Part shown: positions 1-8,651 of the stretch, in pieces | Layout: the number at the start of each line of letters is the position of its first letter | Position numbering within the stretch: position 1 is the first letter of the stretch | NCBI GenBank assembly: GCA_965367295.1 | Contig: CBDUHN010000021.1 | Coordinates: 1-54,145 of the forward strand | From: JAIVHA01 sp965367295 | Lineage (GTDB): Bacteria; Pseudomonadota; Gammaproteobacteria; DSM-19610 | Length of the DNA: 54,145 nt | Direction: 5' to 3' | The notes under the pieces: generated by a model | What the model was told of the DNA's origin: nothing | Databases searched by the model: none | The model's input: only the letters and a program-made list of their open reading frames with translations | Translations under genes and position numbers: made by a program

Positions 1-306
1 GATTGAGGTGGCATGATCCCTACTGCTGAGGACCATTAATAATGGGGGGATTACCTTTCCAGCCATTTAACATAATATGTATTATCACTACTACCCAATA
101 CCCCTCAATTGCCACGGGTGGCCTGCAAAATGAGCTATTCCAGCCAGGCACTCTACGAGGGCTTCATGGGCAATTTGACCATGCTCCCCGAGCTGCAACT
201 GCGCTGCCGGTTGTCCGATGCCCAAGCCGCGAGCCTCAGGGGGTCTACACGTGTATTATTCGCAGCTTATATCCTTGAATCAGTCGAATATCGAGCCTTT
301 CCCACA
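1..306. other. Leading stretch without a convincing gene
   Basis: I see no recognisable protein here. An open frame continuous with the diguanylate cyclase extends back to about 109, and an ATG at 130 could give 59 extra N-terminal residues, but that stretch has no family resemblance. It may hold the promoter of the gene at 307; no confident -35/-10 pair is visible. Confidence 0.5.
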
Positions 307-1239
307 ATGTCCAACCAACTAAATGATAAAGAGAATAGATTCGCAGATAAGAATCGCCGCGGGATTACCGCTATTGTCGATAGTCTGGATGCACTCGTCT
401 ATGTATCTGATATGCAGAGCTACGAGCTGTTATTCGTAAATGAATATGGGCGGTCTATTTGGGGCGATATTCAAGGAAAAACATGCTGGAAAGCCTTGCA
501 GAAAAATCAGGATGGCCCCTGTCCTTTTTGCACCAATAACCGCCTGCTGGATGAGTCTGGCGCGCCTGCCGGGGTGTATGTCTGGGAATTTCAGAACACG
601 GTGAATAAACGCTGGTATCAGTGTCGGGATCAAGTGATTCACTGGTCGGATGGACGCGTTGTTCGATTGGAAATAGCGACTGACATCACCGAACGAAAGC
701 ATATCGAAGAAGAATTATTGGCTGCAAAACAATATGCAGAAGAGCTGGCGCAGCAAGACGAATTAACCGGGCTAAATAATCGGCGTGCGTTCTTTGATCG
801 GGGCTATCACGCCTTTGAGCAATCGAAACGATTTGGTCACCCTATTTCGATCATCATGATGGACATAGATCATTTCAAGAAGATCAATGACAATTATGGC
901 CATTCGGCTGGTGACAAGGTATTACAGGCAGTGGCAGAACTGATGCACACATTGGTTCGTGAAATAGATATTGTCGCGCGAATGGGTGGGGAAGAATTTT
1001 CATTTATCCTTCCTGAAACCAGCCTGGAAAGTGCCGCATATCTGGCGGAGCGATTAAGACTCGAAATTGAAAAACTTGCTGTCGAAAGTGATGGGCATGA
1101 AATCAAATTAACTGCCAGTTTTGGCGTGGCTACATCCCAGAATGACGAAGCAAGTATCGAGACGCTCCTGGTGCATGCTGATAAGGCGATGTATGCAGCA
1201 AAAAATGAAGGGCGCAACCAGGTTAAAAAGTATGGTTAG
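307..1239 (+). CDS. PAS-GGDEF diguanylate cyclase
   Basis: Probable diguanylate cyclase, making c-di-GMP from two GTP. From the ATG at 307 it has 310 residues: a PAS sensor domain at about 20-130, a short helical linker (ITERKHIEEELLAAK region), then a GGDEF domain at about 148-308. The active-site motif is GGEEF, which is catalytically competent in known cyclases. REID lies exactly five residues before it, matching the RxxD product-inhibition site. No transmembrane segment or signal peptide is seen, so it should be cytoplasmic. The PAS domain carries a GKTCW and a PCPFC cysteine cluster, seen in a PAS subgroup and possibly metal, haem or redox related. The start is uncertain: no Shine-Dalgarno precedes 307, and ATG 130 or TTG 109 are in frame. 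It converges on yadH with an 18-base gap. Confidence 0.9.
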   Translation: MSNQLNDKENRFADKNRRGITAIVDSLDALVYVSDMQSYELLFVNEYGRSIWGDIQGKTCWKALQKNQDGPCPFCTNNRLLDESGAPAGVYVWEFQNTVNKRWYQCRDQVIHWSDGRVVRLEIATDITERKHIEEELLAAKQYAEELAQQDELTGLNNRRAFFDRGYHAFEQSKRFGHPISIIMMDIDHFKKINDNYGHSAGDKVLQAVAELMHTLVREIDIVARMGGEEFSFILPETSLESAAYLAERLRLEIEKLAVESDGHEIKLTASFGVATSQNDEASIETLLVHADKAMYAAKNEGRNQVKKYG

Positions 1240-1257
1240 ACTGGCCTGAGTGGCTGT

Positions 1258-2019
1258 TTATTGCTTCAATCGATACCCGGTCTTGAACATCCACCAGACG
1301 ACGCCCAGGCAAAATGCCAGGAAAACCAGTATCACGGCCAGGCTGACACCCACGCTCACATCGGCGACTTCAAAAAAACTCCAGCGAAAACCACTGATCA
1401 GGTACACAACCGGATTGAACAGGGTCACGGTTCGCCAGGCCGGTGGCAGCATATCAACTGAGTAGAAGGTGCCGCCCAGGAACACCAGCGGAGTAATCAC
1501 CAGCAATGGGATGAGTTGCAGCTTTTCGAAATCGGTGGCCCACAGGCCGATAATGAATCCAAACAGGCTGAAGGAAATACAGGTAAGGAGCAGAAAACCC
1601 AGCATCCACACTGGATGAGCGATATCCAGTGGCACAAAAATACCCGCCGTCGCCAGTATGATCAGGCCGATCAGGAATGACTTGGTCGCCGCCGCACCCA
1701 CGTAACCAATCAGGATTTCCACGAAGGACACCGGTGCCGAGAGAATTTCATAGATGGTGCCGGTGAACTTGGGAAAGAATATCCCGAACGAGGCATTGGC
1801 AATGCTCTGGGTAAGAATCGCCAGCATCATCAGGCCAGGTACGATAAAGGAACCGTAGGACACACCTTCCACGGACTCGATGCGCGTACCGATGGCCGAT
1901 CCGAAGACCACGAAATACAGCACGGTGGTCAGTACCGGTGAGGCGAAACTCTGCGCCACCGTCTCAAAGGCGCGGCGCATTTCGGCCTGGTAGATGACCC
2001 GGATCGCGTACATATTCAT
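1258..2019 (-). CDS. yadH: ABC-2 type exporter permease, YadH-like
   Basis: Inner-membrane permease of an ABC exporter, 253 residues, with about six hydrophobic segments and the ABC-2 signature region (FIVPGLMMLAI, LGGTFYSVDMLPP, NPVVYLISGFRW). The sequence tracks E. coli YadH from memory, including the loop before the last two helices. Its ATG overlaps the stop of the ATPase gene by four bases (ATGA), so the two are translationally coupled and form one transporter, presumably two permeases and two ATPases. The substrate is unknown in this family. The gene ends 18 bases from the end of the convergent diguanylate cyclase gene. Confidence 0.88.
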   Translation of the reverse strand: MNMYAIRVIYQAEMRRAFETVAQSFASPVLTTVLYFVVFGSAIGTRIESVEGVSYGSFIVPGLMMLAILTQSIANASFGIFFPKFTGTIYEILSAPVSFVEILIGYVGAAATKSFLIGLIILATAGIFVPLDIAHPVWMLGFLLLTCISFSLFGFIIGLWATDFEKLQLIPLLVITPLVFLGGTFYSVDMLPPAWRTVTLFNPVVYLISGFRWSFFEVADVSVGVSLAVILVFLAFCLGVVWWMFKTGYRLKQ

Positions 2020-2942
2020 GAAGAGTTTTTCACCAGGCTGACAAAGATTTCTTCCAGGGAGGTCTGGGTGGTATGCACATCCTTGATCACCAGGCCGGCC
2101 GATTGAATGGCCTGCATCAGCTCGTGGATACCGGTGTGGGTTTTATGGGGGTCGTAGGTATACGTCAGTCTGTCGCCCTCTTCCGACAGCTCCAGCGCCC
2201 AGCTGGCCAATGCCTCGGGTAAAGCTGTCAGCGCCGTCTCCAACTCGATCATCAACTGGCGCTTACCCAGCTTGTGCATCAACGCCTGTTTGTCGTCAAC
2301 CAGCAGCAGTTCGCCCCTGTGGATCACCCCTACCCGGTCAGCAATCGCCTCCGCCTCTTCGATATAGTGGGTGGTGAGGATAATGGTAACCCCTGAAGCA
2401 CGTAAACGTCGCACGAGTGCCCACATATCCTGTCGCAACTCCACATCCACACCGGCAGTGGGCTCGTCCAGGAACAGTACCAGCGGCTCATGGACCAGCG
2501 CCTTTCCAATCAGTACCCGGCGCTTCATGCCGCCCGACAGGGTCATCAGCATGTTGTCCTTCTTTTCCCACAGCGACAGATCCTTGAGTAATTGCGCCAG
2601 ATAGTCCGGGTCCGGTTTCTTGCCGAACAGACCGCGACTGAAACACAGGGTGTGCCACACCTTCTCGAAGGCGCCGAGGGTGAGTTCCTGTGGCACCAGA
2701 CCAATGCGGCTGCGTGTTTCGCGGTAATCCACCACATTGTCGTAGCCGTCCACCGTGACCGAACCGCTACTGGCATTGACAATGCCGCAGATAATCGAGA
2801 TCAGCGTGGTCTTCCCTGCCCCGTTGGGGCCGAGCAAGGCCAGTATCTCGCCCGGCTGGATATCCAGACTCACATCCTTCAGCGCCTGGTAACCACCCGC
2901 ATAGGTCTTGGACAGCCTGGATATGGAGACAATGGGTTGCAC
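2016..2942 (-). CDS. yadG: ABC exporter ATP-binding protein, YadG-like
   Basis: ATPase partner of the YadH-like permease. I place the start at GTG 2942, giving 308 residues, because AAGGA sits four bases upstream and the length then equals that of E. coli YadG. The open frame runs on to 3056, but that 38-residue extension lacks family similarity. Motifs: Walker A GPNGAGKT at 38-45, Q-loop near 85, signature LSGGM at 135-139, Walker B LVLFLDEP at 154-161, H-loop His192. The C-terminal SLEEIFVSLV segment is typical of the DrrA/YadG class. Four-base overlap with yadH. The natural substrate is not established. Confidence 0.9.
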   Translation of the reverse strand: MQPIVSISRLSKTYAGGYQALKDVSLDIQPGEILALLGPNGAGKTTLISIICGIVNASSGSVTVDGYDNVVDYRETRSRIGLVPQELTLGAFEKVWHTLCFSRGLFGKKPDPDYLAQLLKDLSLWEKKDNMLMTLSGGMKRRVLIGKALVHEPLVLFLDEPTAGVDVELRQDMWALVRRLRASGVTIILTTHYIEEAEAIADRVGVIHRGELLLVDDKQALMHKLGKRQLMIELETALTALPEALASWALELSEEGDRLTYTYDPHKTHTGIHELMQAIQSAGLVIKDVHTTQTSLEEIFVSLVKNSS

Positions 2943-3036
2943 GTTGTCCTTATTTAGGATGCTTGACTGGTTATTAATAATATCAGAGCCTATAAAATTC
3001 TGGTGATCTATCTTCGAAAGTACATCGTACCGATTG

Positions 3037-3201
3037 CTAGCCCCGTAATGCGCCAATCACAAAAATGGTCACGATAGTCATTCCCATGGACGCGATGAGC
3101 GCCTGGCGTTTCCAGGAAAAGAGATACAGGCAGCAGACGATGATCCAGCCCATCACAACGGGCCAGATCTGGATCGGATTGGTTGAGATCAGTGCTTCCA
3201 T
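3037..3201 (-). CDS. Possible 54-residue two-helix membrane protein
   Basis: A short open frame upstream of yadG, read from ATG 3201 to TAG 3037. It encodes MEALISTNPIQIWPVVMG followed by two hydrophobic stretches (about residues 12-28 and 37-51) separated by a positively charged turn (SWKRQ), the pattern of a small inner-membrane hairpin protein. A minus-strand TATAAT lies about 36 bases before the ATG. The Shine-Dalgarno is weak (GAGCAA region). It would be first in an operon with yadG and yadH. I do not recognise the family. It could be a chance frame; the hydrophobic periodicity and promoter placement are the only support. Confidence 0.45.
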   Translation of the reverse strand: MEALISTNPIQIWPVVMGWIIVCCLYLFSWKRQALIASMGMTIVTIFVIGALRG

Positions 3202-3236
3202 TGGTATCGGGCTTGCTCACATTGCTATGATGGAGA

Positions 3237-3242
3237 ATTATA
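3237..3242 (-). promoter_or_regulatory. Candidate -10 box for the yadGH operon
   Basis: Perfect TATAAT on the minus strand, in the divergent gap with the aminotransferase gene. A matching -35 is weak (CTTTCC or TACTTT at 16-18 bases). Initiation near 3230 would give a leader of about 30 bases to the 54-residue ORF. Confidence 0.4.
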
Positions 3243-3269
3243 CCGTTTTTCCTGTGCAGGAAAGTACCT

Positions 3270-4382
3270 ATGATGGATGATGAATTCCCGCTTGATCCGA
3301 ACATCTGCTATCTGAATCATGCCGCCGTCTCGCCCTGGCCGGCGCGAACAGCCAGTGCAGTGCAGTCATTCGCCCATGAAAACTGCCATTCCGGGTCCCG
3401 TTATTATGACCGTTGGCTCGCCGTCGAGCAGGAACTGCGCGAACGCCTGCGTACCTTGATCAATGCTGCTTCAGTGGATGAAATCGCGCTGCTCAAAAAC
3501 ACCTCTGAGGCCCTGTCCGTGGTGGCCCATGGTCTCGATTGGCGGCCGGGTGATGAAGTGGTGATTTCCCATCTGGAATTCCCTTCCAACCGGATTGTAT
3601 GGGAGTCCCTGGCACGGTATGGCGTACGGGTGCGGATCGCGAATCTGTACGAGGCAGACACGCCGGAACAGGCAATGCTGGCATGCTGTACGGAACGAAC
3701 CCGCTTGTTATCCGTTAGCTCCGTTCAATACAGCAACGGTCTGCGCATGGATCTTGGCCGACTGGGTAGCGCCTGCCGGGAACGCAATATCCTGTTCTGT
3801 GTGGATGCCATCCAGAGCATTGGGGCTGTGCCCATGGATGTACAGGCGATCAATGCTGATTTTGTCATGGCCGATGGTCACAAGTGGATGCTGGGGCCGG
3901 AAGGTCTGGCCCTGTTCTATTGTCGCCAGGAACGTCTTGAACAGCTACAGTTGCACCAGTATGGCTGGCACATGGTGGCGGTACCTGGAGAGTTTGACCG
4001 TAAGGATTGGGCGCCCTCTTCCACTGCCACCCGGTTTGAATCCGGCAGTCCCAACCTGCTGTGTGCCCATGCCCTGCATGCCAGTATCGGCCTGTTGCTG
4101 GAGGTGGGCATGGAAACCGTTGCAGAGCGTATCAGGGCAAACGCCGATCGCATCATTGCCTTTGTGCAGACGCACGAACACCTTGAACTGGTAACGGATC
4201 CGAATCCGCAACGCCGCGCGGGTATCGTCACCTTCCGGCCCTGCCGCGAGGATCTCGATAATCTCTACACGCACCTGCAGTCTACCGGTGTGGTATGTGC
4301 CAAACGGGGTGGCGGGATTCGCTTTTCACCCCATTTCTATACCCCGTCAACCGTCATCGACCGTGCGCTGGAGATGTTGTGA
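3270..4382 (+). CDS. Class V PLP-dependent aminotransferase
   Basis: Fold type I PLP enzyme of aminotransferase class V, 370 residues. AGGAAAG lies six bases before ATG 3270, supporting that start. The N-terminus has the family LNHAAVSPWP segment. VDAIQSIGA places the cofactor-binding Asp at 179, and ADGHKWMLGPEG gives the Schiff-base Lys205. The cysteine desulfurase catalytic-Cys loop is replaced by IRFSPHFY, as in the isopenicillin N epimerase-like branch, so sulfur transfer is unlikely. The substrate cannot be told from sequence. The gene stands alone, divergent from yadGH and convergent with the metallo-hydrolase gene (22-base gap). Confidence 0.85.
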   Translation: MMDDEFPLDPNICYLNHAAVSPWPARTASAVQSFAHENCHSGSRYYDRWLAVEQELRERLRTLINAASVDEIALLKNTSEALSVVAHGLDWRPGDEVVISHLEFPSNRIVWESLARYGVRVRIANLYEADTPEQAMLACCTERTRLLSVSSVQYSNGLRMDLGRLGSACRERNILFCVDAIQSIGAVPMDVQAINADFVMADGHKWMLGPEGLALFYCRQERLEQLQLHQYGWHMVAVPGEFDRKDWAPSSTATRFESGSPNLLCAHALHASIGLLLEVGMETVAERIRANADRIIAFVQTHEHLELVTDPNPQRRAGIVTFRPCREDLDNLYTHLQSTGVVCAKRGGGIRFSPHFYTPSTVIDRALEML

Positions 4383-4404
4383 AGCCGGGCTGGGTTCTCT
4401 GCCG

Positions 4405-5814
4405 TCAGAACCGCAGTTTCACCAGGTCCAGTGTCTCCCCCAACTCGGCGATTTTTACCGGTGCCTGGTAGCGATTACGCAACTCCTGCTGCAGCGCCTG
4501 ACTGGCTTCCGCTTCGCCGTGTACCAGCAGGACTGGCGGGTGATCCTCGAAGCCACCATACCAGCCCAGCAAACCCGCCTGGTCAGCATGGGCGGACAAT
4601 CCACCCACGGTATGGACCTGTGCCGCGACTTTGATTTTTTCGCCCCACAGATGAATGTACTCCGCGCCATCCACCAGGGCTCGCCCTGTGGTACCGCGGG
4701 CCTGGAAGCCCGCAATCACCACATGGCAGTCGCGACGCCAGATGTTGTGCTTCAGGTGATGACGTATCCGCCCCCCGGTACACATACCGCTGCCGGCAAT
4801 AATGATGGCGCCCGACTGAATCTGGTTCAGTTTCATGGATTGCTGCGCCGTTCTTGAAAAATGCAGATTGGGCAACAATGGCTGTTGCTTAAACTGCTTC
4901 CATAACTGGTATGCATCCTCGTTGAACAGGTTGCTGTGGCGCAGATAGACTTCGGTAGCCTCGATGGCCATGGGGCTGTCAAGGAATACCTGCCATTCAT
5001 CCAGCCCCCATTCCTCACGATGTTTGCCGAACAGGTACATGATTTCCTGACTGCGACCAACGGCAAAGGCCGGCATAAGGATATTGCCGCGCTGGGAATG
5101 TGCTTGCTCGATGACCTCCTGTAACTCCCGGTAGGTTTCCTCCAGGCTACGGTGGCAGCGATTACCATAGGTGCTTTCCATCATCACCAGGTCTGCATCG
5201 CGAACCAGGGTTGGGTCCTGCAGGATCGGTTCCTCGTGGTAGCCAAGATCACCACTGAAGACCAGTTTGCGCTTCACACCAGCGTCTTCCAGCCATAACT
5301 GGACAATGGATGAACCGAGGATATGCCCGGCGTCGGCCAGTTCCACTTCCACGCCGGGCAGGATACGTGTGCGCTTGCCGTAATCCAGGGTCTTGAATTG
5401 ATGCATGACCTGCTGGGCATCCTGAACCGTATACAGCGGCTCGACCAGTGACAGGCCTTTGCGCTGGCGTTTTCGATTATCCCATTCCGCATCCTTCTCA
5501 CTCAGAAAGGCAGAATCCTTGAGCATGATACGACACAGGTCGCGGGAGGCACGGTGAGTATAGATAGGGCCGCTGTAGCCCTGTTTGTACAGCAATGGAA
5601 TCCGGCCCGAATGATCAATGTGGGCATGACTCAGAATAACGGCATCGATGCTTTCCAGGTCAAAGGGGAATGGCTGCCGGTTGCGCTGCTCATCGTCGCC
5701 GCCACCCTGGATCAGGCCGCAATCCAGCAGCAGGCGATGTTGGCCGACCTCCACCAGATGACAGGAGCCCGTAACCTCGCCAGCGGCGCCGTGGCAATGC
5801 AGTTTTATACCCAT
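4405..5814 (-). CDS. Metallo-beta-lactamase/beta-CASP hydrolase, probable RNase
   Basis: 469-residue zinc hydrolase of the MBL fold with an inserted beta-CASP domain and RMMBL tail, the architecture of CPSF73-like ribonucleases. Metal ligands are visible: SHAHIDHSG with His63, His65, Asp67 and His68, then DAGHILGSS with His164 and FSGDLGYHEEP with Asp189. ESTYGNR at 213-219 is the beta-CASP entry motif. GSGMCTGGRIRHHL and GLSAHADQ supply the later motifs. GAGGAG lies eight bases before the ATG. By family it is expected to act on RNA in the cytoplasm; bacterial relatives are poorly characterised. It is a single gene, divergent from the acyl-CoA synthetase gene. Confidence 0.88.
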   Translation of the reverse strand: MGIKLHCHGAAGEVTGSCHLVEVGQHRLLLDCGLIQGGGDDEQRNRQPFPFDLESIDAVILSHAHIDHSGRIPLLYKQGYSGPIYTHRASRDLCRIMLKDSAFLSEKDAEWDNRKRQRKGLSLVEPLYTVQDAQQVMHQFKTLDYGKRTRILPGVEVELADAGHILGSSIVQLWLEDAGVKRKLVFSGDLGYHEEPILQDPTLVRDADLVMMESTYGNRCHRSLEETYRELQEVIEQAHSQRGNILMPAFAVGRSQEIMYLFGKHREEWGLDEWQVFLDSPMAIEATEVYLRHSNLFNEDAYQLWKQFKQQPLLPNLHFSRTAQQSMKLNQIQSGAIIIAGSGMCTGGRIRHHLKHNIWRRDCHVVIAGFQARGTTGRALVDGAEYIHLWGEKIKVAAQVHTVGGLSAHADQAGLLGWYGGFEDHPPVLLVHGEAEASQALQQELRNRYQAPVKIAELGETLDLVKLRF

Positions 5815-5891
5815 ACCGGTAGTCTCCTCATTGATTCGAATCCTTCCGTGAAGGTTACATCAACTTGAATTATCGAACCAAACCATTTGTA

Positions 5892-5942
5892 ATTCATTAT
5901 GAATCCATTATCACTCGATGAGTTAAAAGACATCACTCATCG
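5892..5942. promoter_or_regulatory. Inverted repeats in the divergent promoter region
   Basis: Between the metallo-hydrolase and acyl-CoA synthetase genes there are two inverted repeats: ATTCAT-N-ATGAAT starting at 5892, and CGATGAGT (5916-5923) paired with ACTCATCG (5935-5942). Either could be an operator or part of a leader hairpin. No known regulator consensus is claimed. Confidence 0.3.
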
Positions 5943-6096
5943 ATCCTTGCCAACCATGGTCGATCCTGTCGGTGGGGGACACCTGAAGCCCCGCTTGCTT
6001 GCACCGGACGCAATATGATAACGGCTTTACAGCGGATCCCGGTTGGGATACCTATGTGGTTTTCGACTGACAATAGGGTGCCGGAGAACAATAACC

Positions 6097-7899
6097 ATGG
6101 CCCACACACTGGACATCATAAGTCCTGAAACCGCGCGTACCCTCGCAGGGCTGTTTCGCGAACGGGTAAGGCGCTCACCCGATGCCACTGCCTATCGCCA
6201 TTACAGTCGTTCTACACAGCAGTGGCGGGATCTGAGCTGGTCCCGCATGGCACATGAGGTGGCTCGCTGGCAGGTCGCACTGGCACGGGATGGCCTGCAG
6301 GCTGGAGACCGGGTCGCCATCATGCTCGATAATGGCCCTGAATGGGTACAATTCGACCAGGCGGCCGCCGGCCTGGGACTGGTGACCGTCCCCCTGTACA
6401 CCCAGGATCGACCGGAAAACATTGCCTATATTCTGCGTAATGCGGGGGCGAAACTCCTGCTGCTGAACCAGTCGGAGTGCTGGGACCGGCTCGATACCGT
6501 GCATGAACAGCTGCATAACCTGGTACGTATCCTTACCCTGGAAACTACGGATACCCTTACTCCGGAACCCAGGCTTCGAGGTCTTGCACAATGGCTGCCG
6601 GACAGTGCCGCGGAACTGCAGACACAAGGGGATGACCCACATGCACTCGCCACCATCGTCTACACATCGGGTACTACCGGTCGCCCCAAGGGGGTGATGC
6701 TCAGTCATCACAACATTCTCTGGAATGCCCACCGTGCATTGAAGCTGGTACAGGCCTATCCCGATGATCTGTTCCTGTCTTTCCTGCCCCTGTCGCACAC
6801 CCTGGAACGAACCGGTGGTTACTACCTGCCGATGATGGCGGGTTCCACGGTCGCCTATAACCGTTCGATACCGGAACTTGCGGAGGACCTGGTCATCATA
6901 CGCCCCACCATACTGATGTCGGTCCCGCGTATTTTCGAGCGCATCTACAACAGGATTCAGGCCGGCCTGCAGGAAAAATCGCCCATCGCCCGGCTGCTGT
7001 TTCAACAGGCGGTGATCACCGGCTGGCTGCAGTTTGAACACGAGCAGGGCCGCGCCGACTGGTCACCCCGGCTGCTGTTGCAACCCCTGTTGCATAAACT
7101 GGTCGGCACCAGGGTTATGGCCAGGCTTGGCGGCCGTATGCGGCTGGCTGTGGTCGGTGGCGCCCCTTTGTCCGCCGAGGTGGCACAGTTGTTCATCGGT
7201 CTTGGGCTGCCCATGTTACAGGGCTATGGCCTGACGGAAACCAGTCCGGTCATCAGTGTCAACACCCTGGAAGCCAATGACCCGTCCAGCGTTGGCGTGC
7301 CTCTGGAAGATGTGGAGTTACGTATCAGCCATGGCGATGAACTGCTGACCCGTAGCCCCGGCGTGATGCTGGGTTACTGGGATAATCCGGCTGCCACTGT
7401 GGACACCATTGATGCCGATGGCTGGTTACATACCGGTGATAAGGCGCGACTTGAAAACGGTCACCTCTACATTACCGGCCGTATCAAGGAAATCCTGGTA
7501 CTGGCGAACGGGGAAAAAGTGCCACCCGCCGATATGGAAATGGCGATCAGCGCGGACGCATTGTTCGAGCAGGTCATGGTGCTGGGTGACAACCGGCCGT
7601 ATCTGTCCGCCCTTGTGGTGCTGAACTATGAACAGTGGGAATCGATCGCGCGCGTACGGGACCTGGATCCCGATGACACCGCATCTTTACGGCATCCCAC
7701 AATCCGGCAAACCGTGCTGGACCGTATTGCTGTGCGCATCGACCAGTTTCCGGGTTACGCCCAGATTCGTGAGGTGCATTGCCAGACCGGTCCCTGGACC
7801 GTGGACGATGGCCTGATCACGCCAACGCTGAAATTGCGCCGCAATCAGGTGATGGAGGCCTTTGAGAACGAGATCGATGCCATGTATGACCGGCATTGA
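6097..7899 (+). CDS. Long-chain fatty acid CoA ligase (FAA1-type)
   Basis: AMP-forming acyl-CoA synthetase, 600 residues, activating long-chain fatty acids through an acyl-AMP intermediate. The ATG at 6097 is chosen over the upstream frame start at 6043 because GGAG precedes it and the family begins there. Motifs: AMP/ATP loop VYTSGTTGRPKG at about 188-199, GYGLTETSP, GDKARLENGHLYITGR hinge, and NGEKVPPADME in the C-terminal lid. In this FAA1 branch the C-terminal catalytic lysine region differs from the short-chain synthetases. It is monocistronic, with convergent neighbour PilZ 36 bases downstream. The exact chain length preference is not visible. Confidence 0.9.
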   Translation: MAHTLDIISPETARTLAGLFRERVRRSPDATAYRHYSRSTQQWRDLSWSRMAHEVARWQVALARDGLQAGDRVAIMLDNGPEWVQFDQAAAGLGLVTVPLYTQDRPENIAYILRNAGAKLLLLNQSECWDRLDTVHEQLHNLVRILTLETTDTLTPEPRLRGLAQWLPDSAAELQTQGDDPHALATIVYTSGTTGRPKGVMLSHHNILWNAHRALKLVQAYPDDLFLSFLPLSHTLERTGGYYLPMMAGSTVAYNRSIPELAEDLVIIRPTILMSVPRIFERIYNRIQAGLQEKSPIARLLFQQAVITGWLQFEHEQGRADWSPRLLLQPLLHKLVGTRVMARLGGRMRLAVVGGAPLSAEVAQLFIGLGLPMLQGYGLTETSPVISVNTLEANDPSSVGVPLEDVELRISHGDELLTRSPGVMLGYWDNPAATVDTIDADGWLHTGDKARLENGHLYITGRIKEILVLANGEKVPPADMEMAISADALFEQVMVLGDNRPYLSALVVLNYEQWESIARVRDLDPDDTASLRHPTIRQTVLDRIAVRIDQFPGYAQIREVHCQTGPWTVDDGLITPTLKLRRNQVMEAFENEIDAMYDRH

Positions 7900-7935
7900 G
7901 CCGATAACCGACCGGTGCCTTCCACTCCATTCCGT

Positions 7936-8292
7936 TCAAGCGACATCCACATTCGGCAGACCAAGTCGCTGATCGAGCTGCACATAGAACAGCAGGTCCT
8001 GTACTGCAGCAGCAGTCTCAGGATCCTGGTCAAGAAAGGCCAGTGCCAGTCGCTGGCCTTCGGTACGGATCACCCGCGCGCTAAGTGAACGATTCAGGCG
8101 TTCATTCCCTGTCCAGATCCTGAAATTCAAAATCACGACCCTGTCCGGCTCTGGTGGTGTCCCCTCCTCCAGTCGCAGGGATACCCCTTCGAGGCTGATG
8201 TTCTCGGCCACGCCATGGGAGACACCATGCGCTCCAATGGCCATTTCAAGGTCTACCAGTATGCGTATTCTTGGGTGTTTTCTGCGTTCCAA
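7936..8292 (-). CDS. PilZ-domain c-di-GMP receptor protein
   Basis: Single-domain PilZ protein of about 118 residues. ERRKHPRIR supplies the RxxxR motif and ENISLEGVSLRL the (D/N)xSxxG motif, both needed for c-di-GMP binding, so this one should bind ligand, unlike the type IV pilus PilZ encoded at 10375. No ATG lies near the family start. TTG 8292 has a GGGGG run about nine bases upstream and puts ERRKHPR at the very N-terminus; TTG 8310 is an alternative. No signal or membrane segment is seen. With the diguanylate cyclase at 307 it makes two c-di-GMP genes within 8 kb, but no operon links them. Confidence 0.85.
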   Translation of the reverse strand: MERRKHPRIRILVDLEMAIGAHGVSHGVAENISLEGVSLRLEEGTPPEPDRVVILNFRIWTGNERLNRSLSARVIRTEGQRLALAFLDQDPETAAAVQDLLFYVQLDQRLGLPNVDVA

Positions 8293-8310
8293 TTTTACCG
8301 CCCCCCACAA

Positions 8311-8637
8311 AATGCAGGACCGCCTGCCGGCCGCTCAGTGATACGGCATGGCAGATTCGCCAGGTTGCGCCTTCCGGACGCCATGGAGAATTTCAAATCC
8401 TGAGGATAAACATGAGGACGGTGCGATCCAGCTCCGCCAGTCTGCCTTAGGCGCGACCAACAGCGCTCATGTGCAGGCCACGGAAAATCTGTGGCCTGTG
8501 TCACAAAATAGCGTCCACAGGCGGGCAAGCTTTAGAATCAACTCGAATACAATATTATAATTATCTATAATACAGGTAGTTACAGACCTATTTTAATTAT
8601 GATTGTCAATATAAGGAGTGGCGCAAATCCGCCCGGC
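8311..8637. other. Gene-free gap with an AT-rich island
   Basis: No supported gene. Bases of about 8540-8612 are markedly AT-rich compared with the neighbours. They contain a minus-strand TTGACA (8604-8609) without a good -10 at standard spacing, and AGGT/ACCT arms that look operator-like. This gap should hold the promoter of the PilZ-domain gene. A 13-codon ATG frame near 8411 is too short to support. Confidence 0.4.
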
Positions 8638-8651
8638 TCACCCGCCACTCC
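8615..8651 (-). terminator. Hairpin at the end of the NTF2-like gene
   Basis: GGAGTGGCG (8615-8623) pairs with CGCCACTCC (8643-8651) across the stop codon region of the minus-strand gene ending at 8638. On the minus strand it is followed by TTATATT, a modest U-containing tail. It is a plausible weak terminator. Confidence 0.4.

Noticed and set aside
3008..3304. 98-residue minus-strand frame overlapping the aminotransferase start
   Set aside because: No similarity and wrong composition; the 54-residue frame in another phase is the better candidate.
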